From contig NZ_CP013631.1 in the NCBI RefSeq assembly GCF_001664485.1, forward strand, positions 1-64,000: 64,000 nucleotides of DNA, in the 5' to 3' direction. The position numbers and the translations under genes were made by a program. A model generated the notes under the pieces. It saw only the letters and a list, made by a program, of their open reading frames with translations, searched no databases and was not told the DNA's origin. Within the stretch, counting starts at the first letter, position 1; every line of letters begins with the position of its first letter. This document shows positions 44,216 through 54,230 of the stretch, piece by piece. The DNA comes from Rhizobium sp. N324. GTDB taxonomy: Bacteria; Pseudomonadota; Alphaproteobacteria; Rhizobiales; Rhizobiaceae.

Positions 44216-44357
44216 AGTTACGATAACGATAACTAACATAGTTTCGGCGAAAGCCAAGTCTTTGCGGGGTTTCTTCATGCCGATGCGAATCTTTTTGACA
44301 AGATTGAACGATAACGTTAACGTTCGGAATTGAGGAGACTACGTTAACGATAACGTA
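44216..44357. promoter_or_regulatory. Array of LacI-type operators and promoter
   Basis: Three related sites lie between the divergent starts: AGTTACGATAACGATAACT (44216-44234), GAACGATAACGTTAACGTTC (44306-44325) and TACGTTAACGATAACGTA (44340-44357). TTGACA at 44295-44300 with TAACGT at 44318-44323 could be the promoter of the rightward operon, so the middle site would block RNA polymerase. Confidence 0.65.
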
Positions 44358-44379
44358 ATTAGAGCATAGGGAGGAGAGA

Positions 44380-46305
44380 ATGCAGCACGTCAGGATTCTA
44401 CGACGGCAGGTTGTTTCCACAGTTGCCGCGGCCATCTTCATCGGGGCCGGCTGGGCCGGCGCCGCGCTCGGTTTTCAGGAGGCGCCCGAACTCACGGCGC
44501 TGGTCGATGCCGGCAAGCTGCCGCCGGTGGACAAGCGGCTGCCCAAGGAGCCACTGGTGCTCACGCCACTTGAATCGGTCGGCACCTATGGCGGCACTTG
44601 GCGCACCGCCACCTTCGGCGGCGGCGACAGCGAGATCGAGCGTTCGATCGGCTATACGAGGCTCGTCCGCTGGAATCCGGAATGGACCGAGGTGATCCCC
44701 GACATCGCCAGGAGTGTCGAGGTCAACGACAATGCCACCGAATATACCTTCACGCTGCGGGAAGGCACGCGTTGGTCGGACGGCGAGCCCTTCACCGCCG
44801 GCGACCTGGTGTGGTGGAACGAGAATGTGCTGCGCAACACCAAGATAACCCCTGCTACGCCCGACTGGCTGACCGCGGGCGGAGCGACCGTCAAGGTCGA
44901 AAAGCTAGCCGACGACAAGGTCGTCTTCAAATTTGCCGCGCCGAACGGCCTGTTCCTGATGAACATGGCGACCGTGCGCGGCTCCGATATCCTGGCGGCG
45001 GCACCCGCGCACTACCTCAAACAGTTTCACAAGGATTTCAATCCCGACGGCATCGACGCCCTGGTGAAGGCGGCCGGCGCGACCGATTGGGTCCAGCTCT
45101 TCAACAACAAGATCGGCTTTCCCGGCCGCTGGCGCGATCTCGGCCGGCCGACGCTCGATGCCTGGGTGCTGACCGCGCCCTATAACGGCACGACCCAGGT
45201 CGTCGCCGAACGCAATCCCTACTATGCCAAGGTGGATACCGCGGGAAATCAGCTGCCTTACTTCGATCGCATCACCATCGACGTGATGCAGGATACGCAG
45301 GCGATCATCCTGAAGGCGATCAGCGGCGAAATCGACATGCAGAACCGCTTCATCGAGACGACGGACGCCCGCACCGTCATCGTGCAGAATCAGGAGAAGG
45401 CCGGTTACGGCCTGTTCATTGCCCGGCCGGCTTGGTCGAACGCGCTGCTGATCACCCTGAACCAGACCCACAAGAACCCGGCCTTGCGGGCGGTCTTCTC
45501 CAACAAGGATTTCCGCATCGGGCTCAGCTACGCCATCAACCGCGAGGAGCTCAACCAGCTGATCTATGCCGGGCAAGCCAAGCCCTATCAGGCGGCACCC
45601 CGCGAAGGCACCGCGCTCTACGACGAGAAGATGGCGACGCAGTATCTCGAATATAATGTCGACCTCGCCAATCAATATCTCGACAAGGCGGGTCTGACCA
45701 AAAAGGACGCCGAGGGTTTTCGCCTCGGTCAGGACGGCAAGCGCATCACTTTCGCGATCGATGCGCTGACTGGCAGCCCGATCCAGGTCGACGCGCTGGA
45801 AATGATCCAGCGCTATTGGCGGGCGGTCGGCATCGACATGCAGCCCCGCCCGGCTGAACGTTCGCTGATCTTCTCCCGCCTGCAGAACAACGACAATGAC
45901 GGCCTGGGATGGGTCGGCGGCGGCGGCTACGACTTCCTCGGCCTGCTCGATCCCAAATGGTATTTCCCGCACGAATACGAGTCGAGCTTCGCGACGGCAT
46001 GGGGTCTCTATTACCAGAACCCCAAGGATCCGAATGCTCAGGAACCGAGCCCGGCCGCCAAGAAGCAGATGGATCTCTACCGGCAGGTGCAGGAAGCCCC
46101 GACGTTGGAAAAACAGCTTGAAGCCATGAAGGAACTGCTGGCGATCACCCGAGACGAATTCTACGTCATCGGCACCAATCTCGAGCCGGATCGCGTCGGC
46201 ATCGTCAAGACCAATATGCACAACGTTCCGAAGGTCATCCCCAGCACGTCCTTCTATATGACGCCGGGACCAGCGAAGCCCGAGACCTTCTACTACCAGC
46301 AGTAA
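44380..46305 (+). CDS. Opp-type ABC transporter binding protein (family 5)
   Basis: A 641-residue extracellular solute-binding family 5 protein. The start MQHVRILRRQVVSTVAAAIF is an export signal; the mature part has YTRLVRWNPEWTEVIPDIARS, YTFTLREGTRWSDGEPFTAGD and a long C-terminal lobe. Family 5 proteins usually bind peptides, but rhizobial AgpA-type members bind oligosaccharides, and the neighbours here are glycosidases. GGGAGGAG precedes ATG 44380. Confidence 0.9.
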   Translation: MQHVRILRRQVVSTVAAAIFIGAGWAGAALGFQEAPELTALVDAGKLPPVDKRLPKEPLVLTPLESVGTYGGTWRTATFGGGDSEIERSIGYTRLVRWNPEWTEVIPDIARSVEVNDNATEYTFTLREGTRWSDGEPFTAGDLVWWNENVLRNTKITPATPDWLTAGGATVKVEKLADDKVVFKFAAPNGLFLMNMATVRGSDILAAAPAHYLKQFHKDFNPDGIDALVKAAGATDWVQLFNNKIGFPGRWRDLGRPTLDAWVLTAPYNGTTQVVAERNPYYAKVDTAGNQLPYFDRITIDVMQDTQAIILKAISGEIDMQNRFIETTDARTVIVQNQEKAGYGLFIARPAWSNALLITLNQTHKNPALRAVFSNKDFRIGLSYAINREELNQLIYAGQAKPYQAAPREGTALYDEKMATQYLEYNVDLANQYLDKAGLTKKDAEGFRLGQDGKRITFAIDALTGSPIQVDALEMIQRYWRAVGIDMQPRPAERSLIFSRLQNNDNDGLGWVGGGGYDFLGLLDPKWYFPHEYESSFATAWGLYYQNPKDPNAQEPSPAAKKQMDLYRQVQEAPTLEKQLEAMKELLAITRDEFYVIGTNLEPDRVGIVKTNMHNVPKVIPSTSFYMTPGPAKPETFYYQQ

Positions 46306-46321
46306 AGACACTCCGATCGGC

Positions 46322-46347
46322 GGAATGGCGTCCCTCGGCGCCATTCC
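46322..46347 (+). other. Intercistronic stem-loop after the family 5 binding-protein gene
   Basis: GGAATGGCG (46322-46330), 8-base loop, CGCCATTCC (46339-46347), a perfect 9-bp stem in the 106-base gap before the permease gene. No U-run. Confidence 0.7.
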
Positions 46348-46411
46348 CAAAGCACAGCCTCGCCCCATCACCCAATGCGATCGGCGACTTGCCGGTCGAA
46401 GGAGCTTGAAC

Positions 46412-47398
46412 ATGGCCGGCTTCATCATCAGACGTCTGCTCTACATGATCCCGATGATGTTCGCGATCTCGGTCGTGACCTTCATCATCATCCAGCTGCC
46501 GCCGGGCGATTTCCTGACCGCGATGACGGCGCGTCTTGCTTCGCAGAACGAGACCATCGATCCCGGCGTCATCGCCGGCCTGCGCGAGCGCTACGGCCTC
46601 GATCAGCCCTGGGCGGTGCAATATTGGAAATGGATCAGCGGCATCCTGCTGCGCGGCGATTTCGGCCAGTCCCTCGATTGGAACAAGCCGGTCAGCGAGC
46701 TGATCTGGGCGCGCATGGGCCTGACCATGGTGGTCTCGGTCACCACACTGCTCTTCGTCTGGGCGGTGGCCTTTCCGATCGGCATCTATTCGGCGGTGCG
46801 GCAATATTCGGTCGGCGATTATTTCGCCACCTTCTTCGGCTTTCTCGGGCTTGCCATTCCGAACTTCCTGCTGGCGCTGGTGCTGATGTTCGTGTCCGCG
46901 CAGTATTTCGGCCAAAGCGTCGGCGGCCTGTTTTCGCCCCTCTATATCAACGCCGCCTGGAGCTGGGCCAAGCTCGGCGATCTCATTTCGCACATGTGGA
47001 TCCCGGTCGTCGTGCTCGGCACCGGTGCGACGGCGGCGCTGATCCGCATCATGCGCGCCAATCTGCTCGACGAACTCAACAAACCCTATGTCGACATGGC
47101 GCGGGCCCGGGGCCTGAGCGAAATCCGGCTGCTGCTGAAATATCCGGTGCGCGTCGCGCTCAACCCCTTCGTCTCGACGGTCGGCTGGGTGCTGCCGCAC
47201 CTCGTCTCGGGTTCGGTGGTGGTCTCCATCGTCCTCAGCCTGCCGATCACAGGACCGCTGCTGCTCAACGCCCTGTTTGCCCAGGACATGTATCTCGCCG
47301 GCACCTTCATCCTGCTGATGAGCATGCTGACGCTGATCGGCACGCTGATCTCCGATCTGCTGCTCGCCTGGCTCGATCCCCGCATCCGCAACGGCTGA
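46412..47398 (+). CDS. Opp-type ABC transporter permease 1 (DppB-like)
   Basis: A 328-residue permease starting MAGFIIRRLLYMIPMMFAIS, the standard DppB/OppB start, with six hydrophobic segments and VDMARARGLSEIRLLLKYPVR as coupling loop. GAAGGAGC precedes ATG 46412. It pairs with the DppC-like subunit encoded next. Confidence 0.92.
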   Translation: MAGFIIRRLLYMIPMMFAISVVTFIIIQLPPGDFLTAMTARLASQNETIDPGVIAGLRERYGLDQPWAVQYWKWISGILLRGDFGQSLDWNKPVSELIWARMGLTMVVSVTTLLFVWAVAFPIGIYSAVRQYSVGDYFATFFGFLGLAIPNFLLALVLMFVSAQYFGQSVGGLFSPLYINAAWSWAKLGDLISHMWIPVVVLGTGATAALIRIMRANLLDELNKPYVDMARARGLSEIRLLLKYPVRVALNPFVSTVGWVLPHLVSGSVVVSIVLSLPITGPLLLNALFAQDMYLAGTFILLMSMLTLIGTLISDLLLAWLDPRIRNG

Positions 47399-47410
47399 AG
47401 GAGGACAGAT

Positions 47411-48544
47411 ATGACCGATCACGCTATCGCGCTGGTGCCTGAAGCCGTTCGCAATTCCGATGCGGTCGCCGGCCAGTGGAAACTGATCTGGCGCCGCTTC
47501 CGCCGCCACCGGCTGGCGCTTGGGGCGGGCGTCGTCATCCTGCTGATTTACCTGGTCGCCCTGTTTGCCGAGGTCATCGCTCCGGTTTCATCGCAGACCT
47601 ACGATTCCCGCTACACCTACGCGCCGCCCCAGCGGCTCAAAGTCGCCGGCTACGACGCAGCGGGGCAGTTTCATCCGCTCTATGTCAACGGCTATTCGAT
47701 GAAGGTCGATCCGATCGCGCTCAGCCGCACCTATTTGCCTGATCCCGCCGTCGTCATTCCCGTCGGGTTCTTCGTCAAAGGCGAGCCCTATCGGTTCTGG
47801 GGACTGTTCGATTTCGACCGTCACCTGATCGGCCCGGTCGAAGCGGGCAAACCCTTCTACCTCTTCGGCGCCGATCGCCTCGGCCGCGACGTCTTCAGCC
47901 GAACAGTGCACGGCACGCGTGTCTCAATGTCCGTCGGGCTGATCGGTGTGGCGATCAGCCTCCTCCTCGGGATCATCCTCGGCGGCATCTCCGGTCTTTA
48001 CGGCGGTTGGGTGGACGATGTCATCCAGCGTTCGATCGAGCTCATCAACTCGATCCCGACCATCCCGCTATGGATGGGCCTTGCGGCTGCCGTTCCGATC
48101 AGCGCCGATCCGATCCTCGTCTATCTCTGGATCACGATCATCCTGTCGCTGATCGGCTGGACCGATCTGGCGCGCGTGGTGCGCGGACGCTTCCTGTCGC
48201 TGAAGACCGAGGACTTCGTCATCGCCGCCCATCTCGATGGCTGTTCGCGGATGCGCATCATCTGGCGGCACATGGTGCCGTCCTTCATGAGCCACATCAT
48301 CGCCTCGGTCACGCTCGCCATTCCGACGATGATTCTCGCCGAAACCGCGCTCTCCTTCCTCGGCATTGGCCTGCGGCCGCCGGTGGTCAGCTGGGGCGTG
48401 CTGCTCCAGGAGGCCCAGAACATTCTCGCGGTCTCGAGCGCGCCCTGGCTGTTTCTTCCGGGCCTGGCGGTGATCGTCACGGTGCTCGCCCTCAATTTCC
48501 TTGGTGATGGACTACGCGATGCTGCAGATCCCTATGAATACTGA
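47411..48544 (+). CDS. Opp-type ABC transporter permease 2 (DppC-like), with large insert
   Basis: A 377-residue permease. After the first membrane segment it carries an unusually long periplasmic insert of about 90 residues (YTYAPPQRLKVAGYDAAG to EAGKPFYLFGADRLGRD) before the core with EDFVIAAHLDGCSRMRIIWRH. Ordinary DppC proteins are near 300 residues. The insert may contact the large binding protein. Confidence 0.9.
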   Translation: MTDHAIALVPEAVRNSDAVAGQWKLIWRRFRRHRLALGAGVVILLIYLVALFAEVIAPVSSQTYDSRYTYAPPQRLKVAGYDAAGQFHPLYVNGYSMKVDPIALSRTYLPDPAVVIPVGFFVKGEPYRFWGLFDFDRHLIGPVEAGKPFYLFGADRLGRDVFSRTVHGTRVSMSVGLIGVAISLLLGIILGGISGLYGGWVDDVIQRSIELINSIPTIPLWMGLAAAVPISADPILVYLWITIILSLIGWTDLARVVRGRFLSLKTEDFVIAAHLDGCSRMRIIWRHMVPSFMSHIIASVTLAIPTMILAETALSFLGIGLRPPVVSWGVLLQEAQNILAVSSAPWLFLPGLAVIVTVLALNFLGDGLRDAADPYEY

Positions 48545-49583
48545 CGTCAATTTCGCTGCTGGCGGCGGCCGGAGCCCGCATCGCGACGCGCTGATCGAGG
48601 TCGATGGCCTCAGGACCCATTTCTTCGGCGGCGCGGGCACGGTGAGGGCGGTCGATGGCGTCTCCTTTTCCATCCCGCGCGGCAAGACGGTTTGCGTTGT
48701 CGGTGAATCCGGGTCGGGCAAGAGCATCACCGGTCGCTCGATTCTCAACCAGGTGCCGCGCGGCGGGCGGATCGTGTCGGGCGCGATTCGCTATCGGCCC
48801 GATCCGGCCGCACCCGCCATCGATCTCGCGGCGCTCGATCCGCGCGGCCGCGACATGCGGGCGATCCGCGGCGCCCAGATCGGCCTGATCAGCCAGGAGC
48901 CGATGGCGGCGCTCTCACCCGTCCATACGATCGGCAACCAGATGGTGGAGGTGATCCGCCTGCATCTCAAGATGGGCCGCAAGGAAGCGCGCGAACATGC
49001 CATCGAGACCCTGGCTCTCGTCGGTATTCCCAGGCCGGCCGAGCGCATGGAAAGTTATGCCTTCCAGTTTTCCGGCGGCATGCGTCAGCGCGTCTGCATC
49101 GCGCTGGCGCTCGCCTGCCGTCCGAAACTGCTGATCGCCGACGAACCGACCACGGCGCTCGATGTGACCACTCAGGCCAATATCCTCGATCTCCTCGCCT
49201 CGCTGCAGGCAGAGTTCGGGCTCTCGGTGCTGTTCGTCACCCATGATCTCGGCGTGGTGGCCGAGATCGCCGACGAGGTCGTCGTCATGTATGTCGGCCG
49301 GGTGGTGGAAGCGGGTGATGTCGACACGATCTTCCACGCGCCCGTTCATCCCTACACCAAGGCCCTGCTGCAATCGGTGCCGCGCATGCACGGGCAGCCG
49401 AGCGAACGGCTCGCCACCATCGATGGCATGGTGCCCTCGCGTTTCGAGCGGCCGAAGGGCTGCAGCTTTCATCCCCGGTGCAGAGAGGCGAGGGCAGGGC
49501 TCTGCGATCAAGAAGATCCTGGGTCCGCTGTTATCGGCGACGGGCACGTCGCCAGCTGCCTGCTTTACGAAGGAAGACAATGA
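48534..49583 (+). CDS. Opp-type ABC transporter ATPase 1 (DppD-like)
   Basis: A 349-residue ATPase: Walker [12 protein letters not shown], signature [15 protein letters not shown], Walker [13 protein letters not shown], and the C-terminal cysteine-rich oligopeptide-type tail ([16 protein letters not shown]). ATG 48534 overlaps the permease stop. It acts with the second ATPase encoded next, in an ATGA overlap. Confidence 0.92.
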   Translation: MNTDVNFAAGGGRSPHRDALIEVDGLRTHFFGGAGTVRAVDGVSFSIPRGKTVCVVGESGSGKSITGRSILNQVPRGGRIVSGAIRYRPDPAAPAIDLAALDPRGRDMRAIRGAQIGLISQEPMAALSPVHTIGNQMVEVIRLHLKMGRKEAREHAIETLALVGIPRPAERMESYAFQFSGGMRQRVCIALALACRPKLLIADEPTTALDVTTQANILDLLASLQAEFGLSVLFVTHDLGVVAEIADEVVVMYVGRVVEAGDVDTIFHAPVHPYTKALLQSVPRMHGQPSERLATIDGMVPSRFERPKGCSFHPRCREARAGLCDQEDPGSAVIGDGHVASCLLYEGRQ

Positions 49584-50641
49584 TGGCCGATCCCATGACG
49601 CAGCCAAGCCCGCTGCTGGAACTCAACGATCTCAAAATGCACTTCCCCATCCGCAAGGGCGCGTTCCGACGGGTCGTCGGGCATGTCAAGGCGGTCGACG
49701 GCGTTTCGCTTCGCGTCGAGGACGGCGAGACGCTCGGCATTGTCGGCGAATCCGGCTGCGGCAAGTCGACGCTCGCCCGCACGGTGCTGCGCATCTACCA
49801 GCCGACGAGCGGCGAGATCCGCTACCGCGACCGGAGCGGCGGCACGGTCGACCTCGCGGCCCTCTCAGGCCCCGCCCTCAAGGAAATCCATCGCGACCTG
49901 CGCATCGTCTTTCAGGACCCGCAATCCTCGCTCAATCCGCGCCTTCCCGTCATCGACATCATCGGCGAAGTGCTTGGTGTCAACGGCATCGCCAAGGGCC
50001 GGGAACTGGAGCACCGGGTCGCCGAGCTCATGCAGAGTGTGGGCCTGCGGCCCGAATATATGCGCCGTTATCCGCATGCCTTCTCCGGCGGCGAACGCCA
50101 GCGCATCGGGATTGCCCGGGCGCTGGCGTCCAACCCGCGGCTCGTCATCGCCGACGAGGCCGTCTCGGCGCTCGATGTCAGCGTGCAGGCCCAGACCATC
50201 AACCTCTTGCAGGATCTGCAGGAACAATTCGGCCTAACCTATCTCTTCGTCGCCCACGATCTTTCGGTTGTTCGGCACATCTCGGATAACATTGCCGTCA
50301 TGTATGTCGGCCGGGTGGTCGAAAAGGCGCCGACGGAGCAGATCTTTTCGCGCCCGCTCCATCCCTACACCGAGGCGCTGCTGTCGGCCGTGCCCATCGC
50401 CGATCCCAGGCTGCGCCGCCACGGCAAGCGCATCCGGTTGGGTGGCGAGGTCGCCGACCCCGCGCATCCGCCGCCCGGCTGCGCATTTCATCCGCGCTGC
50501 CGCTACGCCACCGAGCTTTGCAGCCAGGAGGTGCCGGCCCTGCGCACCGTCACGGCTGATGGCCACGCGGCGGCCTGCCATTATGCCGAATCCCTGACCC
50601 TCAATCCTTTTGCCGACCGTACCGTTGCGGAGTTCAATTGA
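49580..50641 (+). CDS. Opp-type ABC transporter ATPase 2 (DppF-like)
   Basis: A 353-residue ATPase: Walker [10 protein letters not shown], signature [15 protein letters not shown], Walker [13 protein letters not shown], and tail [15 protein letters not shown]. Walker B ends in DEA rather than DEP, a small deviation. ATG 49580 follows AGGAAG and overlaps the preceding stop. It completes the importer started at 44380. Confidence 0.92.
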   Translation: MMADPMTQPSPLLELNDLKMHFPIRKGAFRRVVGHVKAVDGVSLRVEDGETLGIVGESGCGKSTLARTVLRIYQPTSGEIRYRDRSGGTVDLAALSGPALKEIHRDLRIVFQDPQSSLNPRLPVIDIIGEVLGVNGIAKGRELEHRVAELMQSVGLRPEYMRRYPHAFSGGERQRIGIARALASNPRLVIADEAVSALDVSVQAQTINLLQDLQEQFGLTYLFVAHDLSVVRHISDNIAVMYVGRVVEKAPTEQIFSRPLHPYTEALLSAVPIADPRLRRHGKRIRLGGEVADPAHPPPGCAFHPRCRYATELCSQEVPALRTVTADGHAAACHYAESLTLNPFADRTVAEFN

Positions 50642-51474
50642 TGCCCGAATTCATTCCCCGCTCCGAGCAGCGTCCCATCGTGGATACCTCCTCCAGGACG
50701 CTCGATCTCATTTACTTCGACCTCGTCACGCTTCCGGCCGACGGCCGGGACACGCGGCGGCTGCCCTTGCACGAAAGCCTCTACGTCGTGCTGTCGGGGC
50801 AGGTGGATATTGCGGTGGATGAGGTCCCGTTCGAAGCGGTGGGCCGGCGGGCCGATATCTGGGGAGGCAATGCGGATTCGGTTTACGCGCCGGTCGACGC
50901 CGATGTCCGGATATCGGCCCGTGGCGGTCCGGCGGAAGTCGCCATCGCCGGCGGCCTGTGCGACACGCGATATGCGCCGTTCCGGGTGACCCCCGACGAG
51001 GTCGATGCGGTCAATGTCGGCTCGCCGGATACGCATAGCCAGCGGCGGATCGCCCACCTGCTCGGCCAGCGGCAGAACGGGCGCTGCGGCAATCTGCTGG
51101 TGAGCGAGCTCTATGCCGGCGAAGGCTGCTGGTCGGGCTATCCTCCCCATAAGCACGATACGGAAGACGGCGATGCCGAGACGTTGCACGAGGAGCTCTA
51201 TCACTATCGTTTCCAGCCCGAGACGGGCTTCGGCAGCCAGATCACCTATGACGACAACGGCCCGGTCAAGATCCTGATGACCCGCAACGGCGATACTGTC
51301 CTGGTCGATCGGGGTTACCATCCGACCGTCACCTCGCCTGGCCACCGCGGTTACATCTTCACCATCCTCGTTGGCAAGCATCGCCGGGGCCTGATCCAGC
51401 GCTTTGATCCGGCGCATCAGCATCTGACCAAAACCATCCCCGGCATCGATGCGATGCGCGAAAAGTTCAGATAG
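50641..51474 (+). CDS. KduI/IolB-family isomerase
   Basis: A 277-residue double-cupin protein of the 5-deoxy-glucuronate / 5-keto-4-deoxyuronate isomerase family. The metal ligands are readable in SGYPPHKHDTED and LHEELYHYRFQPETGFGSQ; the C-terminal barrel has GYHPTVTSPGHRGYIFTI. Such enzymes isomerise sugar acids to keto forms. ATG 50641 shares one base with the preceding stop. Next to an iduronidase-like enzyme, a uronate or deoxy-uronate substrate is likely. Confidence 0.8.
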   Translation: MPEFIPRSEQRPIVDTSSRTLDLIYFDLVTLPADGRDTRRLPLHESLYVVLSGQVDIAVDEVPFEAVGRRADIWGGNADSVYAPVDADVRISARGGPAEVAIAGGLCDTRYAPFRVTPDEVDAVNVGSPDTHSQRRIAHLLGQRQNGRCGNLLVSELYAGEGCWSGYPPHKHDTEDGDAETLHEELYHYRFQPETGFGSQITYDDNGPVKILMTRNGDTVLVDRGYHPTVTSPGHRGYIFTILVGKHRRGLIQRFDPAHQHLTKTIPGIDAMREKFR

Positions 51475-51527
51475 CCTGCGCCGGCTCGGTCGGCATCGCC
51501 AGATTTCCGTCTTGGGAGAGATGAACC

Positions 51528-53396
51528 ATGCGTGAGCGTACGCGAATAAACGTTGATGCCGGCCAAGCCGTGCGCCCTTTCAACCGGTTCTGGCGCGGCA
51601 CCGGCTTTTCGCCCGCCGAGCTGCTGCTCGAACCCGAAATGCGCCAGATGCTCGCCTATATGGGCGGCCTGCCGAACGAGGGCATCCGGTTCCTGCGCGT
51701 CCATTATCTCTACAATCTGCTGCGCTCGACCGGTGGTCTTGGCGGCTACGACTGGTCACTGCTCGACCGGGCGCTCGACGTAATGATCGAGCACCGCCTG
51801 AAGCCCTTCTTCGAGCTGATGGGCAATCCCTCGGGCCTCTTCACTGACTATGAGGACATGGATCAGGTCAGGCGCTGGCGGGACCTGGTGACGGCAACGG
51901 CCGATCGCTACGGCGCGCGCTGCGGCATGGACGAATTGCGGACATGGTGCTTCGAAACGACGAACGAGGCCGATTCCGGCTGGTGGACCTATGGCATAAA
52001 GGGCTACACCAACTATTACGACGCCTGCGTCGCAGGGCTCGATGCGGTCGATCCCAGCCTGCCGATGGGCGGCCCCGGCACCGCCCGTACGCTCTCGCCG
52101 ATCTTTCGCGCCCTGATCGCCCATTGCGACAGCGGCACGAGCTGCCTGACTGGCGAGGGCCCGCCACGCCTCGACTACATCTCGATCCACGAAAAGGGCG
52201 TCAACGGCAGCAAGGACGACCTCACCCCGAAAACCAGCGCCATCGTCGACCGCACGCTGCTCGTCGTCGATTATCTCAAGGAGCATCATCCGCGGCTGGT
52301 GGGTCTGCCGATCATAAACGACGAATGCGACCCGCAGCTCGGTTGGAGCGATCATCACAGCTGGCACGGCAAGGCCTACTACGCCGGCATCATCGCCCGT
52401 ATCATCGAGCAGCACGACCGGCGCATCATCGCGCCGAAGGCGGCGAATTTCACCTTCCTCAGCAATGACCACGCCTTTATCGGCGGCTGGAGCCAGCGCA
52501 CGATCTTCGCCTATTTCGGCTCGCGCAATTTCACCAAGGCGCAGTGGGAGCACAAGACCGATCTGGACCGGCTGGTGACCGACATCGACAGGGCGCCGCC
52601 CTTCGACATCATCAAGAAGCCTGGTCTCACATCGATGGAGCTGCTGGCGACGCTCGGTGACACCGTCTGCAAGGTGACGGCCGAGCCGCCGCTCGCGCCC
52701 GATCAGGATGGCTTGGCGATCCTGCCGACACGGTTGCCGGGCGGCGGCGTTTCGATCAGCCTCATCCACAGCGTCGATGCCATCAACCGCTCGGGCCGGA
52801 CCGCCGTGCGGCTTGAGGTCGGCGGGCTTGCTCCCGGCCGCCATGCGCTGTGCCTGCTGCGCATCGATGAGGAATTCACCAATCCGATGGAGGTCTGGGA
52901 GGCCCAGCGCGACGAAAGCAATCCGCGCGGGCCTTTCGAGCCGGTCGGCGCGCCGCCCGTGCCTGATGAAGCGCAGTTTGCCGAATTGCGCCGCGCGCAA
53001 GAGCCTGCCCTGCTGCATCCGATCAGCGTCGTCGAATGCGACGAGGGCCGGATCAGCGTCGATCTCGACGTGCCGTTGCCGTCGCTGACGCAGGTGCTCG
53101 TCGTCCCCGACACCGGCGCGCGCCCGGCCGCACCCACCGGCCTCGTCGTCGAACGTTACCTCGGTCTTGGCGGCCGGGAAGAGCGGATGCTGTTCTGGGC
53201 GGCCGGCGACGGCAGTCCCGCCATCTTCTACGATGTCTTCACCAGCACCGACGGCAAGACCTTTGAAAAGGTCAGTCCGGTGCCGCTGATCTCGACGGCA
53301 TTCCTGCACATGTCGCCGCCGGAGGGCGCGCAGTATGCGGTGCGCGCCCGCGATGCCTTCGGCCGCGGGAGCGAGCTCTGTGTTTCCAGCCGATGA
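51528..53396 (+). CDS. GH39 glycosidase resembling alpha-L-iduronidase
   Basis: A 622-residue GH39 enzyme. The acid/base is E147 in CFETTNEADSG and the nucleophile E266 in PIINDECDPQLGWS. Around these the sequence follows human alpha-L-iduronidase unusually well: NYYDAC..GL, GGPG, LDYISIHEKG, NDE.DP..GWS and LLSND.AF-type stretches, with similar spacing of the two glutamates (119 against 117 residues). Other GH39 members are beta-xylosidases. The last 130 residues are a fibronectin-like domain (APTGLVVERYLGLGGREERM). No signal peptide is visible. A uronic-acid-releasing role fits the isomerase and dehydratase neighbours. Confidence 0.85.
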   Translation: MRERTRINVDAGQAVRPFNRFWRGTGFSPAELLLEPEMRQMLAYMGGLPNEGIRFLRVHYLYNLLRSTGGLGGYDWSLLDRALDVMIEHRLKPFFELMGNPSGLFTDYEDMDQVRRWRDLVTATADRYGARCGMDELRTWCFETTNEADSGWWTYGIKGYTNYYDACVAGLDAVDPSLPMGGPGTARTLSPIFRALIAHCDSGTSCLTGEGPPRLDYISIHEKGVNGSKDDLTPKTSAIVDRTLLVVDYLKEHHPRLVGLPIINDECDPQLGWSDHHSWHGKAYYAGIIARIIEQHDRRIIAPKAANFTFLSNDHAFIGGWSQRTIFAYFGSRNFTKAQWEHKTDLDRLVTDIDRAPPFDIIKKPGLTSMELLATLGDTVCKVTAEPPLAPDQDGLAILPTRLPGGGVSISLIHSVDAINRSGRTAVRLEVGGLAPGRHALCLLRIDEEFTNPMEVWEAQRDESNPRGPFEPVGAPPVPDEAQFAELRRAQEPALLHPISVVECDEGRISVDLDVPLPSLTQVLVVPDTGARPAAPTGLVVERYLGLGGREERMLFWAAGDGSPAIFYDVFTSTDGKTFEKVSPVPLISTAFLHMSPPEGAQYAVRARDAFGRGSELCVSSR

Positions 53397-54226
53397 GCAG
53401 GGGCATCATGGATATCGCCTATTTCACCAAGACCCTGGAAGGCCTGCCTCTGGAGACGGCGGCGGAGATCACGGCGGAGCTGGGCTTCGACTGTGCCGAT
53501 CTTCTCGTTCGCGACGGCCATGCCGTTTCTCCCGGCCGGCCGGAGGAAATCGTCAAGGCCGCAAAGCTCTTTGCCTCGGCCGGCCTCCGCATCCCGATGG
53601 CGACCATCGATTCCACGCGGCCCGACGTTGCTGCGTCGCGTCTTCTCGGCTTCTGCGGTGAGGCCGGCATCGGCCAGGTCCGGCTCGGCTTCTGGCGTTA
53701 TGATCCGTCCCGGCGCTGGAAGGCTCAGGCCGATGAGGCGCGGCGTGACCTCGATGGTTTCGAACGCCTTGCCGAACGCTTCGCCGTCAAGCTGACGATC
53801 CAGCTTCACGGCGGAACCCTGCACAGCTCCGGTGCGCTGGCGGCGCAACTGCTGGCCGGGCGCGATCCGATGAGGATCGGCGCCTATCCCGACCCGGCCA
53901 ATCAGCTCATTCGCGAGGGCAGTGAAGACTGGCGTCTGACCCTCGATCTTCTCGATCCTTGGTTCTGCTGCATGGGTGTCAAGAATTGCGGTTGGTTTCC
54001 CGGCGCTCACGGCGCCCGCGGCCAGCGTGCATGGCATTCGGACTGGTATGGGCTCGACGAAGGCATGGTGCCCTGGAACGACATCGTCCCGCATCTGGTT
54101 GCCACCGGATTTGCCGGCGTGCTCTCGATGCATTCGCAATACCGGCTTGCCCGGGACCAGGCGCTCGACAAGGCCCGCGCCGATCTTGCCCATCTCAGGC
54201 GCCTCGTCGCCGCAGCGAAAGAGTAG
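53393..54226 (+). CDS. Sugar phosphate isomerase/epimerase-like TIM barrel
   Basis: A 277-residue (or 272 from ATG 53408) AP-endonuclease-2-like barrel: MDIAYFTKTLEGLPLETAAE, GFDCADLLVRDGHAV and KLTIQLHGGTLHSSG. Possible metal ligands lie in IQLHGG and in VPWNDIVPHLVATGFAGVLS. This class isomerises or epimerises keto sugars. It starts in the GH39 stop codon region, so translation is coupled. The exact sugar is unknown. Confidence 0.8.
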   Translation: MSRGIMDIAYFTKTLEGLPLETAAEITAELGFDCADLLVRDGHAVSPGRPEEIVKAAKLFASAGLRIPMATIDSTRPDVAASRLLGFCGEAGIGQVRLGFWRYDPSRRWKAQADEARRDLDGFERLAERFAVKLTIQLHGGTLHSSGALAAQLLAGRDPMRIGAYPDPANQLIREGSEDWRLTLDLLDPWFCCMGVKNCGWFPGAHGARGQRAWHSDWYGLDEGMVPWNDIVPHLVATGFAGVLSMHSQYRLARDQALDKARADLAHLRRLVAAAKE

Positions 54227-54230
54227 AACC

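Noticed and set aside
44905..46428. 507-residue minus-strand open frame over the family 5 binding protein
   Set aside because: It mirrors the G+C-rich third positions of a well-supported gene and has no domain signature.
51756..53309. 517-residue minus-strand open frame over the GH39 gene
   Set aside because: The plus-strand gene has two catalytic glutamates and family blocks; the minus frame shows only Asp/Arg/Gly-rich shadow composition.
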